From: an uncultured Desulfovibrionaceae bacterium
GTDB lineage: Bacteria > Desulfobacterota > Desulfovibrionia > Desulfovibrionales > Desulfovibrionaceae
Assembly (NCBI GenBank): GCA_949741925.1
Contig: CATJOY010000020.1
Coordinates: forward strand, 1 to 35,925
Length of the DNA stretch: 35,925 nucleotides
Reading direction: 5' to 3'
Shown: positions 7,700-14,940 of the stretch, in pieces
Layout of the letters: each line of letters opens with the position of its first letter
Numbering within the stretch: position 1 is the stretch's first letter
Made by a program: the position numbers and the translations under genes
The notes under the pieces: model-generated
Told to the model about the DNA's origin: nothing
Seen by the model: only the letters and a program-made list of their open reading frames with translations
Database searches by the model: none

Positions 7700-8638
7700 T
7701 CAGCGCAACACGTCGCCAATAACCCGCAGGGCGTTTTTCCAGTAAATTTTCTCCAATTCCTCGTCGCTGTACCCGGCGGCCCGCAGTTGGGGCTCTAGTT
7801 TGTTCAGATCCGCAATACTCGTCAATTCGCTGTTGAGGGCAGTGCCGTCAAAATCAGTGCCGATGGCCAGCACATCCAGGCCACCCACCTTGTGGGCATG
7901 CTTGATGTGGGCAACCATAGCCTCAATGCGGCCTTCATCCGCGCCCTCCTTAAGGAAGTTTTTGACAACGGAGATGCCCATCACCCCGCCCTTGTTCGCC
8001 AAGGCCCTGATCTGCTCGTCAGTCAGGTTTCGGGTGTGGTCTTTGAGTGCCCGGCAGTTGGAATGGGTAGCCATGAACGGCGTTGCGCTGGCCTTGGCAA
8101 CATCCCAGAAGCCGCCTTCGGACAGGTGCGAGACATCGGGCAACATACCCAGGCGGTTCATTTCCTCCAGCAGTTCAAAGCCGAAGGGGGTGAGCCCCTT
8201 CATACCGTGTTCTTCCCCATGGGGAAAACCAATTTCGTTGGGGTGGTTCCAGGTCAAGGTAATAAACCGTACCCCGCGCTTGTGGAACATATGGAGATTC
8301 TCAAGGCTGCCTTCCAGCACGCCGCCTTCCTCGATGGCGATCAAAGCGGTTTTTTTGCCGGCCCGCTCGTTTTCCAAAATGCCTTCGATATTCCCGGCCC
8401 AAGCGATCTGCGCGCTGTTTTTCTGTAGCTCGGCCTCCAGACGATCCAGAACGGCCACGCCGGTAGCGTAGGGAGAATCCACCAGATCTTTGTTCACAAA
8501 GAGCGCAAAGACCTGAGCCAGACTATCCACAGCATCCAACTTTTCCAAATCAACGGCCAGCTCGTTTTTGGCCAGTGAAGCATCAGGATTCTGAAGTAAT
8601 TTCATAGCCGTGTCGCAATGCAGGTCGATTACTTTCAT
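7700..8638 (-). CDS. Membrane (renal-type) dipeptidase, family M19
   Basis: This 312-residue protein matches M19 dipeptidases. It has the N-terminal metal site DLHCDT (residues 5-10), AIEEGG with the bridging Glu, TLTWNHPNEIG, the DVSHLSEGGFWDV segment, THSNCRAL and the C-terminal IGTDFDG. M19 enzymes are dizinc dipeptidases with broad specificity; bacterial members often act on L-D or D-containing dipeptides. No signal peptide is visible, so it should be cytoplasmic. I chose the ATG at 8638, which has AAGGGA 6-11 bases upstream, over an in-frame TTG at 8653. It is followed by pepD, giving a peptide-degrading pair. Confidence 0.94.
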   Translation of the reverse strand: MKVIDLHCDTAMKLLQNPDASLAKNELAVDLEKLDAVDSLAQVFALFVNKDLVDSPYATGVAVLDRLEAELQKNSAQIAWAGNIEGILENERAGKKTALIAIEEGGVLEGSLENLHMFHKRGVRFITLTWNHPNEIGFPHGEEHGMKGLTPFGFELLEEMNRLGMLPDVSHLSEGGFWDVAKASATPFMATHSNCRALKDHTRNLTDEQIRALANKGGVMGISVVKNFLKEGADEGRIEAMVAHIKHAHKVGGLDVLAIGTDFDGTALNSELTSIADLNKLEPQLRAAGYSDEELEKIYWKNALRVIGDVLR

Positions 8639-9212
8639 ACTGTATCCCTTCAAGCCGCGTGGCGGCGGTTAGTGGTATGCCGGAACCCCGATAACCCATA
8701 ATACATATACCCGAATAGGGCCGTCAAAGTATTTCCGCCGCTCCCCCAAGGCATCCGCTTTGAATGGCGACACGTCGCGTCAACCAGAGGGCTGCCTCGT
8801 TGACGGCAGCTCCGCCTTTTCCGGAATACGGCTATTTTTGCCGTTGCAGGCCTGGCCGTTGCGTGCCAGGGCAGGGGGCGCGGAAAGGGCGGGGGGCAAA
8901 CGCATGAGAGATGACCACAAGAGAACCTGGATGCCCAGGCCAAAGCGCGGCGGCTTGTTCTCCCCGGCCCGCGGTGGAGCCCTAAGCCTGAATCAGCCTT
9001 GCCCTTTGCCCCGGCGTTCTTCCTGGCGTGCAGCGGAACCCTTGTCTGCGGCTATGCCGGGCGTGACGAAGGCTCTTCCGGCGCACGAAGGATCATATGG
9101 GGCTGTTGCAAGAAACGCGGGCGTCCGACATGAAAAATGCCGAACAGCCGCGTTTCACTTGAGTCCCCCCGGAATAGGGGCTCCGGGGCGCAGTTCCTGT
9201 GGAAAGGCGTGC
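8639..9212. other. Intergenic region upstream of M19 dipeptidase
   Basis: No credible gene is seen in these 574 bases. A hairpin with perfect 9-bp arms (GAAACGCGG at 9112-9120, CCGCGTTTC at 9148-9156) lies just after the end of the ABC-transporter cluster and may take part in its termination, though there is no T-run. GC-rich tracts around 8870-8910 and 9165-9200 resemble pieces of the dispersed palindromic repeats. Confidence 0.4.
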
Positions 9213-9740
9213 TTATTCCCCCTCCAGCCAGGCTTGAAACAGATCGTTATCGGGCATTGCCAAAAGAGACGCTACTTTCTCCTGTTTGTAGGCAAGGTAG
9301 GGGGCGCGTTGCTGCAGATCACCTTCGTCATCCTGCCAGCGGCTTACCCTGGCGCGGAACTCGTCATCAAAAACCTGTGCCGAGGGGATAATAGTTGCCG
9401 TTCTTCCCCGGTACCCAACTTTAAAGATGAAATGCCCGGGCAGGGCGGGGGGAGCTCCCTCAGCGGGCATGGCCGGATCCGCAAGGCAACGTCCCTCGCG
9501 CACGGCGTGGGAGAGCATTTCCACGCAATCTATAATGCCGCCGCCGGGAAAACCGAGTCTCCAAGTCAGTTCCCGTCTCCACACGGGTTCATCAGGGGAA
9601 AGCAGAACAAAGGCCCGGGCGCTTACCCGGAGCATGAGCGCCGCAGCAATGACATTCGCCCGTGTGCAGTATTTCAAAAGATCGTCATACCCGATTTCAA
9701 TATCGCCATCGCGGTCTCTCAAGGTCAGATGCAAAGACAT
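9213..9740 (-). CDS. FmdE-like protein B, paralogue of the protein at 12142-12792
   Basis: This 175-residue cytoplasmic protein has no signal peptide. By eye it aligns without gaps over 61 residues (from DLLKY, residue 20) to the product of 12142-12792, with 27 identical positions by my count, including LKY, RAF, LSP, RREL and FPG.G..D..E. The partner resembles the FmdE family (formylmethanofuran dehydrogenase subunit E-like), and this copy would be a more diverged member: the HGH.C metal-site signature is replaced here by Cys-Thr-Arg. I chose the ATG at 9740; a longer frame to 9794 runs into the upstream gene. Only four bases separate it from the substrate-binding-protein gene, so it is the last gene of the transporter operon. 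Function unknown; a role tied to the imported ligand is inference. Confidence 0.75.
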   Translation of the reverse strand: MSLHLTLRDRDGDIEIGYDDLLKYCTRANVIAAALMLRVSARAFVLLSPDEPVWRRELTWRLGFPGGGIIDCVEMLSHAVREGRCLADPAMPAEGAPPALPGHFIFKVGYRGRTATIIPSAQVFDDEFRARVSRWQDDEGDLQQRAPYLAYKQEKVASLLAMPDNDLFQAWLEGE

Positions 9741-9744
9741 ACAG

Positions 9745-10663
9745 TTACTCCATGGCGCAGGGCAAAACGATATCCCGAGGATCGACTCTGGCACGCATCA
9801 TGCCGTTCTCGAGCATGAAGGCAAGATCATCGTTCATGCTCTCCAGATCGGCCTGGTTGAAGCGTTGGGTAAAGTGGGACCAAGCGAACAGCTTTTCCGC
9901 CGTGGGAATATCCACGCCCTGCTCCTCCGCTCCCATTGCCACAGCCTTGTCATGGTTGGCAGCTATCCACGCAGCGGCCTTATCGTGGGCCTGCAACAGA
10001 GCTTCCAGTCGATCGGGATGGTTTTTGATGAAGGTTTCCGAGGCGGCCACAGCCAGTTTGGGCACGGCCAGCCCCTCCGCCGTGGCAATGATCCGGCCGC
10101 CGGATTCCTGCGCCTTGATCACTGTATTGGCGGCTAGCAGGGCCACGTCGGCCCGTCCACTCTCCAGTGCGGCAAAGGCCTTGGGAATATCCATCTGAAT
10201 AAACTGCACGTCATCGATGCTCATGCCTTCCCGGGCCAGCGCGGCAACAAGAAGCTGGTGCAAAACAGTGCCTTTGGGGCCGACTACGATTTTCCCTTTC
10301 AGCCCCTTGATATCAAGGGGGCCGCCTTTCGCGGCGACAAGGGCGAAGACGCCGGATCGTAATCGGGTTGCCTTCGCCCCGCGCCATCTGAATGGAGGTA
10401 GTATTCATCACACCGCCCACATCCAAAGATCCCGCCGCCATGGCCTGAGCCTGCTGCGCGCCGGAGGTGATATCATGCCAGGCTACCTTCACGCCTAAGG
10501 GCTCCAGTTCCTTTTCCAGCAACCCCAGGCGTTTCATGACAATGCTCTGAAGATTGAAGGGGGATTTTACATAGCTGATGTTCAGCGTGCCGCCTTCCGC
10601 AAAGGCGCTTCCCACGCTCATAGCGCAGAGCAGCATGGCGGCGGCCAGGGTTTTCAACATCAT
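9745..10663 (-). pseudogene. ABC transporter substrate-binding protein (NitT/TauT/SsuA type), frameshifted
   Basis: Two frames together make one periplasmic binding protein of about 305 residues. The first part (10663 down to about 10360) has a Sec signal peptide (MMLKTLAAAMLLCAMSVGSA) and the mature start LNISYVKSPFNLQ, ending in MARGEGNPITI. The reading then continues in another frame as SGVFALVAAKGGPLDIKGLK into the C-terminal part, which starts VVGPKGTVLHQLL and runs to 9745. The break lies near 10353-10362 and needs one extra or two missing bases. It is either a true inactivating frameshift or a sequence error. The domain is that of aliphatic sulfonate/taurine/nitrate binding proteins. 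ATGA overlap with the ATPase gene and GGAG 7 bases before the ATG support the start at 10663. Confidence 0.8.
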
Positions 10664-11367
10664 GACCAAACTCCTTTTTTTCTGCCAAGGCAGGTTAAAA
10701 TAGCGTCGCGCACGCGTTCACGGTTCTCCCATCCGGAAAAATCATCCCTTTCAAAGGCGGCGGCAACGCAGCCTCCGCGCATGACCACAACGCGTTCGGC
10801 AAGAGCGAAGGCTTCTTCCATGTCATGGGTGACAAAAAGACAGGCAGTCCCCTGTTCCTCCACCAGCGTTTTCAGCATGGTTTGCAGGTCGCTCCTGGTC
10901 ATGGCGTCCAGAGAGGCAAAGGGCTCGTCCATCATAAGGAAACGCGGACGGCGCAGCAAAGCGCGGGCGATGCCCGCCCGCTGGGCCATGCCGCCCGAAA
11001 GCTCGCGGGGGAAAAGCCGGATGACCTCTTCCGGAATCAGCGCGACATCGCGCAGGGCTCGGGCGACACGGGCAGGGGCTTGCGCTCCGCGTTGCCTCGC
11101 GGGGAGGGCCAGAAAAAGATTTTCCTCCGTAGTCAGCCAGGGCAGCAGCCGGGTATCCTGAAAAACCACGCCGCACGAGCCGGAGGAGAGGCAGACATCC
11201 CCGGCATCGGGCGAAGCAAGCCCTGCCGCAATGCGCAGGGCCGTAGACTTGCCGCATCCCGATGCGCCCAGCAGGCAGGTAATGCCCCGGTCGGCCATAT
11301 CCAGGGTCATGCCGGCAAGAACGGTTTTCTCGCCGAAACGCTTTGTCACGTTCGCAAAGGCGATCAT
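10660..11367 (-). CDS. ABC transporter ATPase, NitT/TauT (SsuB-like) family
   Basis: This 235-residue nucleotide-binding protein has Walker A GASGCGKST (residues 34-42), the Q-loop VVFQDTRLLPW (68-78), the signature LSGGMAQR (123-130), Walker B MMDEPFASLD (145-154) and the H-loop FVTHDMEEA. It should energise the neighbouring permease for import of a small organic or inorganic anion such as a sulfonate. It overlaps the permease gene (ATGA at 11364-11367) and the binding-protein gene (ATGA at 10660-10663), so the three are translationally coupled. The signature reads GGMAQR where SsuB/TauB usually have GGMRQR or GGQQQR. The ligand cannot be assigned from the ATPase. Confidence 0.92.
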   Translation of the reverse strand: MIAFANVTKRFGEKTVLAGMTLDMADRGITCLLGASGCGKSTALRIAAGLASPDAGDVCLSSGSCGVVFQDTRLLPWLTTEENLFLALPARQRGAQAPARVARALRDVALIPEEVIRLFPRELSGGMAQRAGIARALLRRPRFLMMDEPFASLDAMTRSDLQTMLKTLVEEQGTACLFVTHDMEEAFALAERVVVMRGGCVAAAFERDDFSGWENRERVRDAILTCLGRKKGVWS

Positions 11368-12122
11368 CCTTCCGTCACCTCCGGAAAACGTCTGCCCGCA
11401 AGCCGTGCGACAAGCTTGCGAAAGAGGACATCCAGCGCCCAGCCGAGAAGCCCGATGGCGAAAATTCCAACGATGACCACATCCACGCGCTGCATTTGTT
11501 CCGCATCGGAAATCATAAAACCCAAGCCACTGCCCGCGGCGATAAGTTCAGCCGCGATGAGCGCCCGCCAACTGTAGCCAAAGCTCAGGCGCACCCCGGT
11601 GACAAGGGAGGGAAAAGCCGCCGGCCATACAAAATAGCGCGCGTAATCAAAACGGGAGAGGTTCAGGCCGACGGCCAGTTCCCGAAAGGAGGGATCCAGC
11701 CGCTCGAAACCCGCCCGCGCGTTTAGAAACACAGGAAAGAACGCGGCCAGGATAATGATGGCGAGCTGGGTGGCCTCGCCGATGCCGAGCCAGAGAATGA
11801 GCAACGGAATTGTGGCCAACGGCGGCGTCATGCGCAGAAAGGAAAGAGCCGGATCAAGCGCCTTTTCCAGCCGGGGCAGAGCCGCCAGCAGCCAGGCCAG
11901 GGCGCAGCCGAAAAGAACGCTCAGGGAAAACCCTTGGGCCACGCGCTTCAGCGAAGCGGCCGTATGCCGGGCCAGGATACCGGAATCCAGCATCTCCCCC
12001 GCCGTGCGCAGGACTGAGCCGGGAGAGGGCAACAGATAGGGCGAAACCATTCCCCATGCCGTTGCCATCTGCCAAAAGAACAGCACAATGAGGGGAAGCG
12101 CCAGGGCGCGGAGCGGCTTCAT
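11364..12122 (-). CDS. ABC transporter permease, NitT/TauT (SsuC-like) family
   Basis: This 252-residue inner-membrane protein shows about six hydrophobic segments. Its cytoplasmic coupling helix has the EAA-like region ELAVGLNLSRFDYARYFVWP followed by PSLVTGVRLSFGYSWRALIAAELI, typical of SsuC/TauC permeases. It forms the channel that works with the overlapping ATPase and the frameshifted binding protein. The ATG at 12122 follows the FmdE-like gene by 19 bases, so all five genes appear to form one leftward operon. If the binding protein is really inactive, the channel would lack its ligand-delivering partner unless another binding protein substitutes. Confidence 0.92.
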   Translation of the reverse strand: MKPLRALALPLIVLFFWQMATAWGMVSPYLLPSPGSVLRTAGEMLDSGILARHTAASLKRVAQGFSLSVLFGCALAWLLAALPRLEKALDPALSFLRMTPPLATIPLLILWLGIGEATQLAIIILAAFFPVFLNARAGFERLDPSFRELAVGLNLSRFDYARYFVWPAAFPSLVTGVRLSFGYSWRALIAAELIAAGSGLGFMISDAEQMQRVDVVIVGIFAIGLLGWALDVLFRKLVARLAGRRFPEVTEG

Positions 12123-12141
12123 GAAACCATCCTTTACACTA

Positions 12142-12792
12142 TCAGCAGGCGGCGGGAGCAGGCGGCGGGGTGAAGCTCGGTTCCAACACCCGGAGCGCGG
12201 AACGGCAATCCAGCCCCAGCAAAACAGAGGCTAGAGTAAACTTTGCCTGCCTCCAGCGCCGCATGATGGCGTCATATTCTTCCGAATCCGGCCCGGTTTG
12301 TTTGCTGGCACGCCCCCAACGGAGGAAATCGGCATTCGGCACACCGGGGGGCGGGGCGAGTTCAAGGCTTCTCCCCCGAAGAAAAAAACGAAAATAGCAG
12401 CGGCCCGTCACGCCTTCCGGTGCGCGTTCATCAATGAAGCCGGGATCAGCCTTGTAGCGGCCGTCTGTAATCATGCGGGCAACCAGTTCAAAGGCATCCC
12501 GCGCCCCGAATCCGGGAAAGGATGTAAAGAGGGAAAGTTCGCGGCGTTCCGCCGGGCCTTCCGGGGAAAGCTCGGCAAAGGCCCGCTGGAGCAGACGAAA
12601 CCCAAGAATTGCCCCGCCCACGGAATCCAGGCCGTGGTACTTGAGGATATCCCCAATATGAAAGTGCACCGCCCTGCCGCAATCCAGAACCACAAGATAC
12701 GGTTCAACCCAGGATGCGGAAGGGGGAAGGCCGTCAATCGAAGAAAAAGGCTCAGAGAACGGCGATGTATGCGGTGTAGTATAGTTGTTCAC
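12142..12792 (-). CDS. FmdE-like protein A at the head of the ABC-transporter operon
   Basis: This product has about 216 residues. The core IGDILKYHGLDSVGGAILGF, then RLLQRAFAEL and later GFGARDAFELVARMITDG, resembles the FmdE family, in which FHGHxCPGxxxGxR binds metal. Here the signature reads YHGLDSVGGAILGFR, so the second His and the Cys of the canonical site are absent. A C-terminal helical tail follows. I favour the GTG at 12792, which has AGGA 7 bases upstream; the ATG at 12822 would add ten residues, and the frame extends to 13050 without support. It precedes the permease by 19 bases and is paralogous to the last gene of the operon. Family assignment is from memory and moderate; function unknown. 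Confidence 0.65.
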   Translation of the reverse strand: MNNYTTPHTSPFSEPFSSIDGLPPSASWVEPYLVVLDCGRAVHFHIGDILKYHGLDSVGGAILGFRLLQRAFAELSPEGPAERRELSLFTSFPGFGARDAFELVARMITDGRYKADPGFIDERAPEGVTGRCYFRFFLRGRSLELAPPPGVPNADFLRWGRASKQTGPDSEEYDAIMRRWRQAKFTLASVLLGLDCRSALRVLEPSFTPPPAPAAC

Positions 12793-13172
12793 GGCTGGTT
12801 CCTGTGGAAAGTGAAAAGGCATGCCCTGACGGGAAACCGCGGGCAAAGCGACGACCTGCCCGGGGAAATTCTTGAGAAGCAAGTTATTGAAAAAGAAATT
12901 CAATGTCAATAAGGACGCCACAAGGAAAGGAACCCGCCCCCCTCCGAAGAACGGCCGGACAAGGAAAAAATGGTTTATGACGTGCGAGAGGCTTTGCCGT
13001 GCGGTAGACCGTTGCCTTGGGATTCCGCCGGCTGCCGGGAAAGGGCACATAGCAGCGCAGCCCCGCGCTTCCTCTTTGCACAGGCCCGGCCAGCCCTGAT
13101 TTTTTTCCGCATCCGTAGTGTGTGTGGGGGGGGGGAGCGCAGCCTCAGGATTTACCGGGGGCTGGAGTGATT
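12793..13172. other. Upstream region of the ABC-transporter operon
   Basis: This 380-base stretch lies downstream of the sigma-54 regulator gene and upstream of the transporter operon. It includes a run of ten G residues (13126-13135) next to TGTGTG, a possible slippage tract. I found no -24/-12 element and no clear -35/-10 pair, and no other gene. Confidence 0.4.
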
Positions 13173-14753
13173 TTATAGTTCTTCTCGTTTAATATTGAGC
13201 CTTGAGACGCGGTAGTTCATCATCCGCGGCGAAACATCCAGTTCGCGCCCGGCGGCAGAAAGATTTCCGTTATGCCGACGCAATGTTGCAACAAGGATAT
13301 CTTTCTCATACTGCTGAAGGCGTTCAGCAAGAGACAGTGGAGGCTCATCCGGCGCGGATGGCGCTTCGAGCGCTTCCGGTGTTTTTTCTACCATGTCTGC
13401 CCGGGGCTCTTTTCTCAACTCAGGAGGCAGATGCCACCTATGGATGCACTCGCTGTTGCCCGCGCTCAACACGGCCCGCTCCAGGCAGTTCTCTAATTCC
13501 CGAACATTGCCGGGCCAATCCCAGGCCATGAGCATATTCATTGCAGGAGCCGAGATCCCTTTGATGGTCTTCTGGTATTTTCCATTCATCTTACGGATGA
13601 AATGTTCTGCCAAAAGACCTATATCGCTCTTTCTTTTGGCTAAGTCAGGGATAAAAAGAGGAAAGATATTCAAACGATAGTACAGATCTTCGCGAAACTT
13701 CCCTTCCCGCATACGCTGCTCAAGGTTTCGGCTGGTGGCGGCGAGAAAACGAACATCGGAGCGCAGTTCCTGGTTGCTGCCTACGCGGGAAAACGTGCGC
13801 TCCTGGAGGAAACGCAGCAACTTTACCTGCACCTGCGGCGAAAGATCGCCTATCTCATCGAGGAACAGCGTGCCGCCGTCCGCCTCTTCAGCCCGCCCTA
13901 TGCGCCGTGAAACAGCGCCGGTAAACGCGCCTTTCTCGTGCCCGAACAGCTCGCTTTCCACCAGCTCTTCCGGCAGGGCGGCGCAGTTTAAGGAAATAAA
14001 AGGCTTATCCCTACGGGCGGATAAAGCAACAAGGGCTTTTGCCACCAGCTCCTTGCCTGTTCCGGAAGCCCCGCGGATAAGCACGGTGGCATCCGAAGGG
14101 GCAACCTGGCGTATTTGTTCGCCGACCAAGCGCATCTCGCGGCAACGCCCGACCATCCCTTCCAGCCCCTCAGGCAAAGCTCGGGCGTTGCTCTTCTCCT
14201 CTTCCAGAGCCGCCTGTTCTTCCTGCTCTTGAAGAAGGAGAAAGGCCGCCGCTGCCGCCATATTGCCCACGGTTTCCAGAAAGGCGGCATCCTGTTCCAG
14301 GTTCGGTTCTTCCCCGATCGTCGCGCCAAGGCCACTTTCCAGGGTTCGGTCGATGCTCAGGGTTCCAATCACCTCGCCCCCGTGGAAAAGGGGGACGCAG
14401 ATAAAGGCCACAGCTTCGGAACGCCCGCGAGAGCGCGTGCGGTTGAGAAATCGTTTCTCTTTACGCACATCAGGGACGATATGCACACGGCCGGTTTCCG
14501 CTACAGAGCCCACAATGCCTTCCCCAAGATGGTAACGCCCTGCCTTGCGCTCGTTTGCGTTCAGCCCGCACGAGGCCTCAATACGCAAGGCACCGCCATA
14601 GCGCAGCGTTACCATGCCTCGTTTCATCCCCATGCGGCGCGCCAGGGTCGTAAGCAAGCACTCGAGCAGAGGGCGGGGGCTACGGCTATGCACGACGGCG
14701 CCGCTCAGTTCGCGGAGAATGCGCAGCTCTATGGCAAGTCGATCTGTGCTCAT
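13173..14753 (-). CDS. Sigma-54-dependent transcriptional activator, NifA-like (GAF-AAA+-Fis)
   Basis: This 526-residue enhancer-binding protein has an N-terminal GAF domain (about 15-170), a short linker and a central AAA+ domain (about 200-435). The AAA+ domain carries Walker A GASGTGKE (228-235), the sigma-54 contact loop GAFTGA (275-280) and Walker B GGTLFLDE (293-300). The C-terminal Fis-type HTH (about 484-522) contains NGNLSAAGRELDVSPRMMNY. It should remodel RNA polymerase-sigma54 at promoters bearing its upstream sites; the GAF ligand is unknown. It is divergent from carB. Two identical 13-bp sites and a -24/-12 promoter lie in the shared region, one site only 10 bases before this start codon, suggesting control of carBA and of itself. 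The ATG at 14753 has no obvious RBS; the frame continues to 14858, but family alignment favours 14753. Confidence 0.93.
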   Translation of the reverse strand: MSTDRLAIELRILRELSGAVVHSRSPRPLLECLLTTLARRMGMKRGMVTLRYGGALRIEASCGLNANERKAGRYHLGEGIVGSVAETGRVHIVPDVRKEKRFLNRTRSRGRSEAVAFICVPLFHGGEVIGTLSIDRTLESGLGATIGEEPNLEQDAAFLETVGNMAAAAAFLLLQEQEEQAALEEEKSNARALPEGLEGMVGRCREMRLVGEQIRQVAPSDATVLIRGASGTGKELVAKALVALSARRDKPFISLNCAALPEELVESELFGHEKGAFTGAVSRRIGRAEEADGGTLFLDEIGDLSPQVQVKLLRFLQERTFSRVGSNQELRSDVRFLAATSRNLEQRMREGKFREDLYYRLNIFPLFIPDLAKRKSDIGLLAEHFIRKMNGKYQKTIKGISAPAMNMLMAWDWPGNVRELENCLERAVLSAGNSECIHRWHLPPELRKEPRADMVEKTPEALEAPSAPDEPPLSLAERLQQYEKDILVATLRRHNGNLSAAGRELDVSPRMMNYRVSRLNIKREEL

Positions 14754-14762
14754 GATGGATAG

Positions 14763-14775
14763 TACATTTTTTGTA
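14763..14775. promoter_or_regulatory. Putative activator site 1 (UAS), regulator-proximal
   Basis: TACATTTTTTGTA, itself a TACA/TGTA dyad, is the exact reverse complement of the site at 14828-14840. Its centre is about 143 bases before the predicted carB start of transcription, within the usual range for enhancer sites of sigma-54 activators. It lies 10 bases upstream of the regulator's start codon, so binding could repress the regulator's own gene. Confidence 0.6.
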
Positions 14776-14827
14776 AAAATAGCGAGATTATTTGGCAGAC
14801 AATTTCTGTAATAATCTTCCCATTCTA

Positions 14828-14840
14828 TACAAAAAATGTA
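14828..14840. promoter_or_regulatory. Putative activator site 2 (UAS), carB-proximal
   Basis: TACAAAAAATGTA is the exact reverse complement of site 1. The centre-to-centre distance is 65 bp, close to six helical turns, so both would face the same side of the DNA. Its centre is about 78 bases before the predicted carB transcription start. An AGAGCTT/AAGCTCT inverted repeat (about 14842-14872) lies between this site and the promoter. Confidence 0.6.
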
Positions 14841-14884
14841 AAGAGCTTTGTTCTCCAACTCCCTGAAGCTCTGTGCTGCGCTAA

Positions 14885-14901
14885 TTGGTACGGTTCTTGC
14901 C
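14885..14901 (+). promoter_or_regulatory. Sigma-54 (-24/-12) promoter of carBA
   Basis: TTGGTACGGTTCTTGCC matches the sigma-54 consensus TTGGCACG-N4-TTGCW closely. The invariant GG (14887-14888) and GC (14899-14900) are exactly ten bases apart. The predicted start is near 14912, leaving a leader of about 29 bases before the carB ATG with AGGGGA as ribosome-binding site. The divergent neighbouring gene encodes a sigma-54 activator, and two matching upstream sites sit at suitable distances. Confidence 0.75.
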
Positions 14902-14940
14902 CTATTGTTCTCAAATTGCCTTTACATAGGGGAACATCCC

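Noticed and set aside
6851-7798. 315-codon open frame antisense to pepD
   Set aside because: The pepD product on the other strand has all catalytic motifs; this frame is Ser/Pro/Arg-rich noise.
8650-8943. 97-codon frame upstream of the M19 dipeptidase
   Set aside because: Low-complexity Pro/Arg/Cys-rich product with no RBS; judged non-coding.
9786-9802. TGGCACGCATCATGC, a sigma-54-like match on the + strand
   Set aside because: It lies inside the coding sequence of the binding-protein gene, points away from any gene start and has no upstream sites; likely chance.
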